Shown in pieces: positions 9,812 through 18,027 of a stretch of DNA of 64,000 nt; position 1 is the stretch's first letter; every line of letters begins with the position of its first letter. The notes beneath the pieces are model-generated. The model saw only the letters and a list, made by a program, of their open reading frames with translations. It ran no database searches and was not told where the DNA came from. Made by a program: the position numbers and the translations under genes. Source of the stretch: Paraphotobacterium marinum (GTDB lineage: Bacteria; Pseudomonadota; Gammaproteobacteria; Enterobacterales; Vibrionaceae). The stretch covers positions 1,220,695-1,284,694 of the forward strand of contig NZ_CP022355.1 in NCBI RefSeq assembly GCF_002216855.1, written 5' to 3'.

Positions 9812-11061
9812 ATGAAAAATAAAAAATAAAAAATAGTAAATTAAAAATTAAGTTTATAAAATTAACAATTCTATCTGGGGTTATACTTTCTCTAAATGCG
9901 CAAGCAAGTATTACTTTTGGTGATCCAAACAAAACCTCAATTCTATGGGGGGGATATATAAGATCTAATTTAACAACTTTAGATAACGATATTAGTGGAT
10001 CTCATATGAAAGGGATGACTTTTGATGATTATGAACACGCTTCAAAAGGGTCAGTGTATAATCTTAATTACATGAATACATACATTCAAGGAAAGTCCTA
10101 TTTTTCAGAGCATTCATATGGCATTGGTTATTTTTACACAAGAATTTGGGGCAGTAGTGTTGGTGTTGCTCCTAGATCTTTATATGCGGGTATTGGTGAT
10201 GACCGGTATGGCCAATTAGTATATGGATTTATGTATGGAGCGTTATCATGGGGGGAATATGGAAATGTTGGTCTTAATTGGGATTGTCGTTCAGCAACAT
10301 CTATAATACCTCAGCCCTTTCAAAAAAGAACAAAAAATACAATCGGTTATAATTTTAATCAAGGCAATTTTTACTTAAAAAGTACTTTCTCTCTTAGTGA
10401 TGGGAATTATCACGAATCTGAGCTTAAAATTGGAAGTAATAACTCTGGTTACAAAGGAGCTGATCAAGTATTTTTATCATACGCATTAGATAATACAGGT
10501 GTCACAATTGGTGGGGGAGGTGGCTTTGCACAAATTAAAACACCTGAAGGTAATTATGGCACAGCTTGGATGACTGAAGCAGATCTAAAATATTCAAATA
10601 GTAATTGGTTTTTTGGACAAACTTTTATGCTAGGTAAAAGCATTACTTCAGGGATTTCTGGAATCGATCAGACAGGACAATATGTTTTTGGTAAAGCTAC
10701 TAATCAAGCAGATCCTATGATTCCAGATCCTAACCCTATTAAATGGGGGACTTCTTTAGCAAGGTTTGCCGCATCTATAACAGGAATAAAATATACCTCT
10801 GGTCAACATCAAATTGGTTTAGAATATGATTATGGCCAGTTTTACGATTATGAAAACTCGGAAAATTTAAAAATAGATTCAACGAAAAAACTAAACCTTA
10901 CCGGTTCAAATGATGCCATCAACCAAGTACTCCTAACATATAATCATGTTTGGAATAAGCACATGTCTGCTGGAGTTGAATATATTTATGACTTAATCTC
11001 TAAGAAAAGCTCGTATCACCAAGGAAATGGACTTTATGCTCAAGTCCAATACACTTGGTAA
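9812..11061 (+). CDS. Outer-membrane porin-like beta-barrel protein, frameshifted in signal peptide
   Basis: The long open frame lacks a start upstream of an obvious signal sequence. ATG 9812 reads MKNKK then stops; adding one A to the A6 run at 9821-9826 gives MKNKKIKNSKLKIKFIKLTI, a hydrophobic core and cleavage after NAQA. The mature part (about 384 residues) alternates polar and aromatic residues, is rich in Gly, Tyr and Asn (YMNTYIQGKSYFSEHSYGIG, QVFLSYALDNTGVTIGG), and ends in QVQYTW, an aromatic C terminus as needed for BAM-dependent insertion. This is porin-like, not a TonB-dependent receptor: no plug domain or TonB box. It may take part in uptake with the Fur-controlled ABC genes, but the solute is unknown. 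Confidence 0.75.
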
Positions 11062-11370
11062 AAATATAAAATAAATAAAAACACCAAATTACACTTAGAG
11101 CTGATCTTTTCTTATTTTATTTGGTTAAGCCTATTTTTAAAACAATTTATCATGAAGTTGATTAATGATTTCTACTGATATTTACACTCTTTTGTTCAAA
11201 TAATTGTTTTGATTTTTTATGTATTACTATTGAGTTAAATATAAAAAATAACTATCGGATAAATAGGTTATCAGTTTTAGTAAGTAGGATTAAAATACTA
11301 CCTCCATTGAGCATAATTTCTATTTTTCATAAAGAGGTAGCTTTTCAATTTTTTTGGATAAATTAATTAA
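11062..11370. other. Intergenic region, porin to purC (convergent)
   Basis: About 300 bases with no supported gene. It holds a 7-bp inverted repeat (CTACCTC 11298-11304 / GAGGTAG 11334-11340, followed by CTTTTCAATTTTTTT) that could end porin transcription, and the start of the AATT repeat. Confidence 0.5.
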
Positions 11371-11385
11371 TTAATTAATTAATTT
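11362..11385. repeat. Tetranucleotide repeat (AATT)6 at purC stop
   Basis: Six perfect AATT units. The purC stop codon and its last codons (minus strand, ending KLIN) lie inside the repeat, so copy-number changes would alter only the extreme C terminus. Confidence 0.85.
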
Positions 11386-12479
11386 ATACTGTTCTCTCAA
11401 GATAGATATAATTTCTTCTCTTGGAGAGTCAATTATTGATATTTTGTTTCCAGTTATTGTTTCAGCGATATCTAGATAAGTTTTAGATACGCTATTAATT
11501 AGCTCTTGTGGTAAACGAAGAGTTTCAGCTAATTTTGTACGTTCTTCCATGCGATCTTTATTTACAATAATATCCTTTTGATCTTCATTTACGAAATTAA
11601 GAAGAGCTTGTCTAAATTCTTCTTTTGAGTTTTCAACTATGACGCCATTTTGATATTGTTCTTTGTCCCAAATTCTCGAAGAATCAGGTGTTCCAACTTC
11701 ATCCATATATATTAGTCTTTCTTCGCCATTTGAGTTTTTTGCGTAACCAAATTCAAATTTTGTATCCACAAAAATTTGAGAAACTTTGTTTAATTCATCG
11801 CTAATTAAATCAAACCCTTCCGTTAAAAGTTTTTCATATAAATTAACATCATCAGCTGATTTAAAATTAAAGGCCTCTAAATTATTTACTATATCTTCTC
11901 TAGTAATATTTACATCATCTAACTCGGGTACATTTGGTATGCCCTTTAAGATACCTTTCGTTGAAGGTGTAATTAATAGTTCAGGTAGTTTTTGATCTTT
12001 TTCCAAATGATCGGGAATTTGTATCCCACAAAATTCTCTTTCGCCCTTAGCATATGAACGCCACATTGAACCAGTGATGTATTGTCTTGCAATAGCTTCT
12101 ACCATAAGTGGTTTAGCTTTTTGTACAATCCAAACAAGAGGGTGAGGAACATCTAAGATGTGACTGTCAGCTAGGTTATTTTCTTGAAATAGTTTGAACC
12201 AATGAGCAGAGATTGCATTGAGAGCCGCTCCTTTCCCTGGAATACCATTTTTCCATTTGGACCTTTCCAGTGACACTCAAAGGCTGATAGACGATCGCTT
12301 ATTATCATCACTGCCAAGTCAGAATCAGGAGATACATTATATCCTTTTTCTCGAATCAATCTTTGGCTATCTTCTTTTGTTAACCAGTAAACAGCTCTGA
12401 CTTTTCCACTATGAATTGGCTGATCTGTTTTTATTGGAAAGTCATCATTTTGAGATAATATAAAGTTGTGTTGACTCAT
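11371..12479 (-). CDS. purC: SAICAR synthase PurC, long form, frameshifted as given
   Basis: Phosphoribosylaminoimidazole-succinocarboxamide synthase of purine synthesis: joins CAIR and aspartate using ATP. This is the roughly 367-residue form found in Vibrio/Shewanella-type bacteria. N-terminal part: [20 protein letters not shown] and [16 protein letters not shown]. After the break: [77 protein letters not shown]. Adding one base to the five-base run at 12248-12252 gives [14 protein letters not shown], in register with relatives, and 369 residues. Start ATG 12477-12479 follows AAGGTAG. Since PurC is normally essential without purine supply, a true inactivation is unlikely. Confidence 0.9.
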
Positions 12480-12606
12480 TTTACTACCTTTTTTTGGAAT
12501 ATTTGTAAACAAGAAATAATGCTTATGATAATGGTTTTTTAAAAAAAGCAAACGATTGCTTTAAATAAATATACTTAGAAAGTTTTTTTATATTAGGTGG
12601 GTTTAA

Positions 12607-12648
12607 AAAGAAAGCCTCTTAACTTATCTTTATTAAGAGGCTTTCTTT
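12607..12648. terminator. Strong bidirectional terminator
   Basis: Perfect 16-bp inverted repeat (AAAGAAAGCCTCTTAA at 12607-12622, complement at 12633-12648) with a 10-base loop, between fucP's 3' end and purC's 5' end. On the minus strand it is followed by a T-rich tail, so it ends fucP transcription. Confidence 0.85.
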
Positions 12649-12678
12649 GCGGTAATTACAATTAAATAACTTTAATTA

Positions 12679-13965
12679 CTAAAGACTAGATTTTTTAAAA
12701 CCAAAGTAAGAAATCATAGCCATACAAAGAGCAGGTATTATCCAAACAAGAGAAAAGCTTGGAACTTTATCAGCTAAGAAGCCAAGTATGACTGGAATTA
12801 TACCTGCACCAACAATCATCATGACCATAAATGAAGAAGCAATTTTTGTGTCTTTTCCAAGTCCTTTAATTCCAAGAGCAAAAATAGTTGGATATGAAGG
12901 AGCTAAGAAGAAGAATGCGACTGGTATTGACCATATACCGAACCATCCTGGTAAAACAACGGCAGCCAAGCAGGCAATTACACCTAAAGCATTAAACATC
13001 CCGAGCACATTTCCATCTTTATTTGTATTTTTTAGGATATAGGTTCCTACAACCCTTCCAGAAATTGCTGCAATTGCTAGCACTGACGCTAAAAATGATA
13101 CATGACCAGGATCTGTGTTCAATTCAACTATTGCATATCTTAAAAAGAAACCCATCATACATGCCTGTGTTCCGTTCATCAGAAACATAGCTAATAAAGA
13201 CCATCTAAAATGACTAAATTTCATAACTCTTTTAAATGTTGAAAAATATCCGTCGGATGATTCATCAAGAGCTTTAGTATGTGGAAATTTAATAAGTGCA
13301 AATAAAATAGATAGACATACAAGTAAAGCAGCCATAAAAATATATACAGGAATGCCTGAGGCTACTAACATATGGTGGTAATGTGTGGCGCTATCTTTAG
13401 GTAGTTTTGCAATTTCTTCAGCTGTTTTATAATGGGAACCCCCTATAATAATCATTGCTCCAACTGATGCGGTAGTTAAATTACCTACTTGATTAAAGAT
13501 TTGAGCAAAATTAATTCTATATGAAGCTTGTTCTTTAGGCCCTAAAACAGTAGCTAATGGATTACAAGCTGTTTCTAGAAAACCACAACCAAGTGCTGTC
13601 GTTGTTAACCCACCTAAGAATAAACTTAAGGTATATGTATCTAATGCTGAAAAGCACAGCAAGGAGCCCAGAGCCATAATAAGAAAACCAATTATTATGG
13701 TTGACTTATATCCAAGTTTGTTCGCAATTAATCCAGCAATAATTGGTGCGAAAAAATAACCTATATAAAAATTTGTATCTAGTAACGATGTAGTGAAATT
13801 ATTCATCATAAAACCAAGTTGAAGTTGTGGCATCATTATGGTCTGTAGATTATTTGGAATAGCCCAAATGAAAAAAGCTGAGCAAAGAACATAAAAAGCA
13901 AGTTTAGTGTTACTATTTGTATTTGTTCCCGAATGGGTTTGGCTTGTCATTGTTTGTGTTTTCAT
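12679..13965 (-). CDS. fucP: FucP-like sugar:H+ symporter (MFS), probable L-galactose/L-fucose permease
   Basis: Inner-membrane proton symporter of the FucP family, 428 residues, 12 predicted helices. E. coli FucP carries L-fucose and also L-galactose. Visible family motifs: GCGFLETACNPLATVLGP (the Glu of LETA is the functional Glu135 of E. coli FucP), RINFAQIFNQVG, and PTIFALGIKGLGKDTKIASS. From memory of the alignment, the region around E. coli Asp46 (NNLND...PQ) reads NNLQTIMMPQ, so that acidic residue seems replaced by Thr. It is a single-gene unit with its own terminator. A 25-bp element upstream is shared with uxaB, tying it to L-galactose catabolism. Confidence 0.85.
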   Translation of the reverse strand: MKTQTMTSQTHSGTNTNSNTKLAFYVLCSAFFIWAIPNNLQTIMMPQLQLGFMMNNFTTSLLDTNFYIGYFFAPIIAGLIANKLGYKSTIIIGFLIMALGSLLCFSALDTYTLSLFLGGLTTTALGCGFLETACNPLATVLGPKEQASYRINFAQIFNQVGNLTTASVGAMIIIGGSHYKTAEEIAKLPKDSATHYHHMLVASGIPVYIFMAALLVCLSILFALIKFPHTKALDESSDGYFSTFKRVMKFSHFRWSLLAMFLMNGTQACMMGFFLRYAIVELNTDPGHVSFLASVLAIAAISGRVVGTYILKNTNKDGNVLGMFNALGVIACLAAVVLPGWFGIWSIPVAFFFLAPSYPTIFALGIKGLGKDTKIASSFMVMMIVGAGIIPVILGFLADKVPSFSLVWIIPALCMAMISYFGFKKSSL

Positions 13966-14065
13966 ATTATTTCTATTACCTAAATAGTTTTTTATTGCAA
14001 ATAATTTAAATGTTTTTTATGGGTTTTAGAAAGATTATGAACCAAAGTGTGTCATATTTAAAATT

Positions 14066-14090
14066 AAAGTGTTTTTTATATGCTTTTTAT
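14066..14090 (-). promoter_or_regulatory. Shared 25-bp element, fucP copy
   Basis: AAAGTGTTTTTTATATG, one variable base, then TTTTTAT (plus-strand reading), 101-125 bases upstream of fucP. It differs at only one position from 19601-19625 upstream of uxaB. Same orientation and nearly the same distance to the gene suggest a common regulator site. Confidence 0.6.
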
Positions 14091-14120
14091 TTTATATGTT
14101 TATACTTTTATTTTTATTGT

Positions 14121-14153
14121 AAAAAAAAAGCTAAAATTATAAAAATTTTAGCT
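14121..14153 (-). terminator. Terminator of the uxaB-eda operon
   Basis: Inverted repeat AGCTAAAATT (14129-14138) / AATTTTAGCT (14144-14153), followed on the minus strand by nine T (14121-14129). It lies 24 bases beyond the eda stop: a classic rho-independent terminator. Confidence 0.85.
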
Positions 14154-14177
14154 CTGATAAAGTAATGGTTTTTGAGA

Positions 14178-14810
14178 CTATTTGTTTAAGAGGTCATTTA
14201 AATTTTTTACGTTTTTTGCAATAGTTGGCCAGTCATTTTCACTAATTGTTTTTGAGGGTGCGATCCATGTTCCACCACAGCCTATTACGCCTTTGATTGA
14301 TAAGTAGTCCTTTAAATTACTAGGAGTAATGCCACCTGTTGGCATGATCTTTATATCTTTATAGGGTCCCAATAAAGAATTTAACATTTTAATCCCTCCA
14401 GATGCTTCTGCGGGAAAAAATTTCAAATACTTTAAATTAAAGTCTAAAGCAATTTCAATTTGAGATGGATTATTTATTCCAGGAATAATATCAATATCTT
14501 GTGACAAACAAAAATCGACTAGCTTTGGGTTAAATCCAGGAGTGATTACAAAATCTGCGCCAGCTTGAGTCGCATCTAGAACATTCTGTTTAGTTATTGC
14601 TGTGCCAGCACAGACCAGCATTTCTGGAAAATTATCTTTCAAACTCTCAATTGTTTTGGTAGCTGCACAAGTTCGATAAGTAATTTCTGCAGCAGGTAAA
14701 AAATTGTCTACTAAAGTTTTACCCAAATTAACAGCATCTGAAGCATTTTCAATTGCAATGACTGGTAAAACTTTTAAATTTTCAATTTTATTTATAATAC
14801 TATTTTTCAT
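14178..14810 (-). CDS. eda: KDPG aldolase
   Basis: 2-keto-3-deoxy-6-phosphogluconate aldolase, 210 residues, the usual length. It splits KDPG into pyruvate and glyceraldehyde 3-phosphate. Motifs: PVIAIENASDAVNLGKTLVD, AAEITYRT (general-acid Glu), AGTAITKQNV, DFVITPGFNP, and LKFFPAEASGG with the Schiff-base Lys in LKYLKFFPAE. Last gene of the five-gene minus-strand operon; 11 bases separate it from kdgK, and a terminator follows. It ends both the uronate and the proposed L-galactose route. Confidence 0.95.
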   Translation of the reverse strand: MKNSIINKIENLKVLPVIAIENASDAVNLGKTLVDNFLPAAEITYRTCAATKTIESLKDNFPEMLVCAGTAITKQNVLDATQAGADFVITPGFNPKLVDFCLSQDIDIIPGINNPSQIEIALDFNLKYLKFFPAEASGGIKMLNSLLGPYKDIKIMPTGGITPSNLKDYLSIKGVIGCGGTWIAPSKTISENDWPTIAKNVKNLNDLLNK

Positions 14811-14821
14811 GATTAATCTTC

Positions 14822-15763
14822 TTAAAATTTAATTTGATCTGTTATAGATGATGATATAATTGCACCTTTATGTTGGATAACTACACCTGCAATTTTATTT
14901 GCTCGCTCACAGCAATCTTCTAATGAAAGGCCTTTTATATAACCTGATAGGAACCCTGCATTAAATGAATCACCAGCTGATGTTGTATCTATAACATTAT
15001 TAACTTTAATTGTCGGAACATGTTTTATTTGTTCGTTATTTCTTTCAAGAATATAAGAACCATTCTCACCATCTTTGACAATAACTGTTTTGACACCCAT
15101 TTTGACCGAACGCCTAGCTGTTTGTTCAACGTCAACATCATCCCATATCTCTTTTTCATCATCAAATGTTATTAGTGCTAAATCTGAAATTTCCAGAATC
15201 TCCCTATAAGTACTTTTTACTTTTTCTTTAGAGTCCCATAATTTGGGTCTATAATTTGAATCAAAAATAATTTGAGTTTTTTTATTTTTCTTAAGAGACT
15301 TTAAAAACTTTACGAATTCAATTTTATCAGCATCAGATAAGATAGCTAAAGTAATTCCTGAAATGAAAATAAAGTCAAAATGATGTAGTTGATCAATTAT
15401 TTTACCGAAATCTGGGTGGTGCATCATATGCTTAGCAGCAGAGTTATCCCGCCAATATGAAAAAGATCTTTCACCATTTTTATCAACTTCTATCATATAA
15501 AGACCAGTGCTATGCAATGGATCTGTCATGACTAAATCCGTTAAAACTCCATCATTTTTCCAGATATTTTTCATCTTTTCACTAATTTGATCATTAGACA
15601 AAGCAGAAATAAAGTGAGTATCAATATCTGACTTTGAAATTCTTGATAGGTATGTTGCCGCATTTAAGGTATCACCGCCATAACTTTGAATCATAGACCC
15701 AAAAGCTGTTCCTGATAGCTCGATCATACACTCACCGATAAAAGCTATTTTTGGTTTATTCAT
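14822..15763 (-). CDS. kdgK: 2-keto-3-deoxygluconate kinase
   Basis: PfkB/ribokinase-family sugar kinase, 313 residues, phosphorylating KDG to KDPG. N-terminal IAFIGECMIELSG and YGGDTLNAATYLSRI bind substrate; YMIEVDKNGERSFSYWRDNS is typical of KDG kinases; DTTSAGDSFNAGFLSGYI near 261-278 is the PfkB signature with catalytic Asp. It stands between the mutarotase-lactonase fusion (9-base gap) and eda, in pathway order. Confidence 0.93.
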   Translation of the reverse strand: MNKPKIAFIGECMIELSGTAFGSMIQSYGGDTLNAATYLSRISKSDIDTHFISALSNDQISEKMKNIWKNDGVLTDLVMTDPLHSTGLYMIEVDKNGERSFSYWRDNSAAKHMMHHPDFGKIIDQLHHFDFIFISGITLAILSDADKIEFVKFLKSLKKNKKTQIIFDSNYRPKLWDSKEKVKSTYREILEISDLALITFDDEKEIWDDVDVEQTARRSVKMGVKTVIVKDGENGSYILERNNEQIKHVPTIKVNNVIDTTSAGDSFNAGFLSGYIKGLSLEDCCERANKIAGVVIQHKGAIISSSITDQIKF

Positions 15764-15772
15764 AAAGATTTC

Positions 15773-16993
15773 CTAAATTTCAATACCGTAAAAATCTTTT
15801 GATACATTAAAAAAGATATTTTCGATATCTGTTTGTATAAAAGAGTCACAAATTTTTTGAATAAAATAAATATGTTCATCGTATGTAGTTGCTAGCATGC
15901 AAACAGGCCAATCACTTCCAAACATGACCTTACTAGGAGTAAATGTTTCAAGTATAAAGTTGGAGTATCTTTCTATATTTGCCCAATCAACATTTTGATG
16001 ATTTTCTTCAGTAGCCAATCCAGATAATTTACAAAAAACATGTGGAAAATTTTTTGAAATATATGATATGTGGTTAGCCCATGATTCCCATTCATTTTCT
16101 AACATATTTGGTTTCGCGATATGATTAATGACCAATTTCATGGGGGGTAGCTTGTGAAGAAGTTTGATAGTATTTTCCAGGTGGTATGATTTTATAAGAA
16201 TATCATAGGTATAATCATACTTTGCTAATAACTTTATTCCATCCACAAACTTTTGGTCAATCATAAAGTCAATGTCTGGCTCGTCATGGATTACATGTCT
16301 AAAACCTTTTAACACTTTAAATTTTTTGAAAAATTGGAGTTGTTTTTCTAATTGGGGTGACTTAAGATCAATCCAACCAACAACTCCCTTGATTAATTCA
16401 TCTTGTTCGGCTTGATTAATTAACCACAAAGTCTCATCCAATGATTGTCTAGCTTGTACAACAACACTTCCAACAACATTATGTTCTTGAGTTACATTTT
16501 TTAAATCATTAGGATAAAAATTATTTTTCAAAACTGACATTTCATTATCAATCCAAGGAAATTCACTTTGATTAAACTCCCATAGATGATGATGTGAATC
16601 AATCACTTTTAATTTATTATTTATATTTTGCTTTTGTTTTTCTAAGTACTTTTGACATTTTTCCATGCTATAAATTTCTGGAATTTCTGTCCATTTAGCT
16701 TTTGCGGATGCATCTGCATCAACTCCTTGAAAAGAACTTACGTAAGCTTCCCATTCCGACTGACGAGGCTTACTGGCTAATAAAGATAGATCTCTGTCAG
16801 CACAAAAAGAATCTGTGGTTCTCATTGTCATTATGATCATGTTTTCCACATGATACAACTCCATACCTAATATACCTACATCTTCCATACCTTTAACAAT
16901 TTCAGGCCACATATTTTCAGGTTGGTGAATTTTAATGTATTCAGTGAGGTTAGTATTTCTTTCAATTTTTAAATATTTACAAAAAAATTTCAT
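15773..16993 (-). CDS. Fused sugar mutarotase and sugar-lactone hydrolase (probable L-galactono-lactonase)
   Basis: 406 residues in two domains. Residues about 1-107 are a RhaM-type (COG3254) mutarotase: EYIKIHQPENMWPEIVKGME, GMELYHVENMIIMTM and a later WEAYV. Residues about 128-406 are an amidohydrolase_2 lactonase (COG3618): VIDSHHHLWEFNQSEFPWID with the metal-type HHH, SVVVQARQ, GVVGWIDL, FRHVIHDEPD, LVINHIAKP and MFGSDWPVC with the catalytic Asp. The fusion would speed anomer interconversion and open the lactone made by the neighbouring dehydrogenase. ATG 16991-16993 follows AAAGGA. The substrate (L-galactose versus L-fucose) is inferred from the cluster. Confidence 0.85.
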   Translation of the reverse strand: MKFFCKYLKIERNTNLTEYIKIHQPENMWPEIVKGMEDVGILGMELYHVENMIIMTMRTTDSFCADRDLSLLASKPRQSEWEAYVSSFQGVDADASAKAKWTEIPEIYSMEKCQKYLEKQKQNINNKLKVIDSHHHLWEFNQSEFPWIDNEMSVLKNNFYPNDLKNVTQEHNVVGSVVVQARQSLDETLWLINQAEQDELIKGVVGWIDLKSPQLEKQLQFFKKFKVLKGFRHVIHDEPDIDFMIDQKFVDGIKLLAKYDYTYDILIKSYHLENTIKLLHKLPPMKLVINHIAKPNMLENEWESWANHISYISKNFPHVFCKLSGLATEENHQNVDWANIERYSNFILETFTPSKVMFGSDWPVCMLATTYDEHIYFIQKICDSFIQTDIENIFFNVSKDFYGIEI

Positions 16994-17012
16994 CTAATAT
17001 TTCCTTTAAATT

Positions 17013-18023
17013 TTATTCATTTAAATATTTACTTGTCACAAGTCCACTTTTCGTGAGCTCAGACCAAAATTCAGATGGAATTTTATAATCAAGCATAGCG
17101 TTGATTTTCTCAATATTTTTAAATTTCATTGTATTTTGCATAACAGAAACAACGGCAGGATGAACAAACGGAAATTGAATTGCAGCTGTTGTAGGTGCAA
17201 CATTAAATTTATGACACAAATCAAAAATTTGCTCAACTTTTTTTAATATATATTCAGGTGCAGGCTCGTAATCATAATAGGCTCCTTCTTTAGGTCCCGT
17301 AGCTAAGATTCCTGAGTTATAAATTGCTGCAGCAATGATTGATACATTTTTTTCAACACATTGATCTAGAAAAGATTCTGCCGTCTGCTCTAATAGGGTG
17401 TATCGACCAGATAGCATAAAGCAATCAAAATCAGCATATTTAAAGGTTTCCTGCTGAACTTGCCATTCATTCGTCCCAAGACCTATAGCTTTAACAAGTC
17501 CAGCTGATTTAAGCTCATCTAAAGCTTTATACCCACTTTCCATAGCTACTTTAAACAATTCTTTGTTTTTTTCTCCATGTGTCATAGAACCAATGTCGTG
17601 GATAAATAAAATATCTACATAGCTGGTGCCTAATCTTTGTAAGCTATCTTCAAAAGATCTCATGATGCCTGTATATGAGTAGTCATACGTTCTGTCAAAT
17701 GGGCCAGCATTGACAAAGCCATCAATGGTACCTTTACCTATATTCTTATTAGGTTCTAAAAGCCGACCAACTTTTGTGGAAATAATAATATCACTTCTCT
17801 CAACGTCGAGTTCACTTAATGCGAGTCCAAGTCTTCTTTCGGATAAACCGGCCCCATAATGAGGAGCTGTATCAAAATAATTAATTCCAACTTCATGGCA
17901 TTTTTTTATCACATCTATTGCATCGGAAGTTTTTACAGTTCTGTACAGATTTCCAAATCCACTAGCACCGTAACCAACATTACTGATTTCAAGGTTTGAT
18001 TTCTTTATAATATTTTTCTTCAT
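17013..18023 (-). CDS. Aldo-keto reductase, probable L-galactose (L-fucose) 1-dehydrogenase
   Basis: NAD(P)-dependent aldose dehydrogenase, 336 residues. AKR catalytic residues are visible: Asp and Tyr in NYFDTAPHYGAGLSERRLG, Lys in IISTKVG, His in DILFIHDIGS. GYGASGFGNLYRTV and FDRTYDYSYTGIMRSFEDSL are typical of the L-fucose/L-galactose/pyridoxal-4-dehydrogenase branch. The C-terminal half includes GLGTNEW and the LLSG-like FMLSGRYTLLEQ. It would oxidise the sugar at C1 to the 1,5-lactone used by the next gene's lactonase. Four bases separate it from the uxaB stop. Confidence 0.85.
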   Translation of the reverse strand: MKKNIIKKSNLEISNVGYGASGFGNLYRTVKTSDAIDVIKKCHEVGINYFDTAPHYGAGLSERRLGLALSELDVERSDIIISTKVGRLLEPNKNIGKGTIDGFVNAGPFDRTYDYSYTGIMRSFEDSLQRLGTSYVDILFIHDIGSMTHGEKNKELFKVAMESGYKALDELKSAGLVKAIGLGTNEWQVQQETFKYADFDCFMLSGRYTLLEQTAESFLDQCVEKNVSIIAAAIYNSGILATGPKEGAYYDYEPAPEYILKKVEQIFDLCHKFNVAPTTAAIQFPFVHPAVVSVMQNTMKFKNIEKINAMLDYKIPSEFWSELTKSGLVTSKYLNE

Positions 18024-18027
18024 TTTA

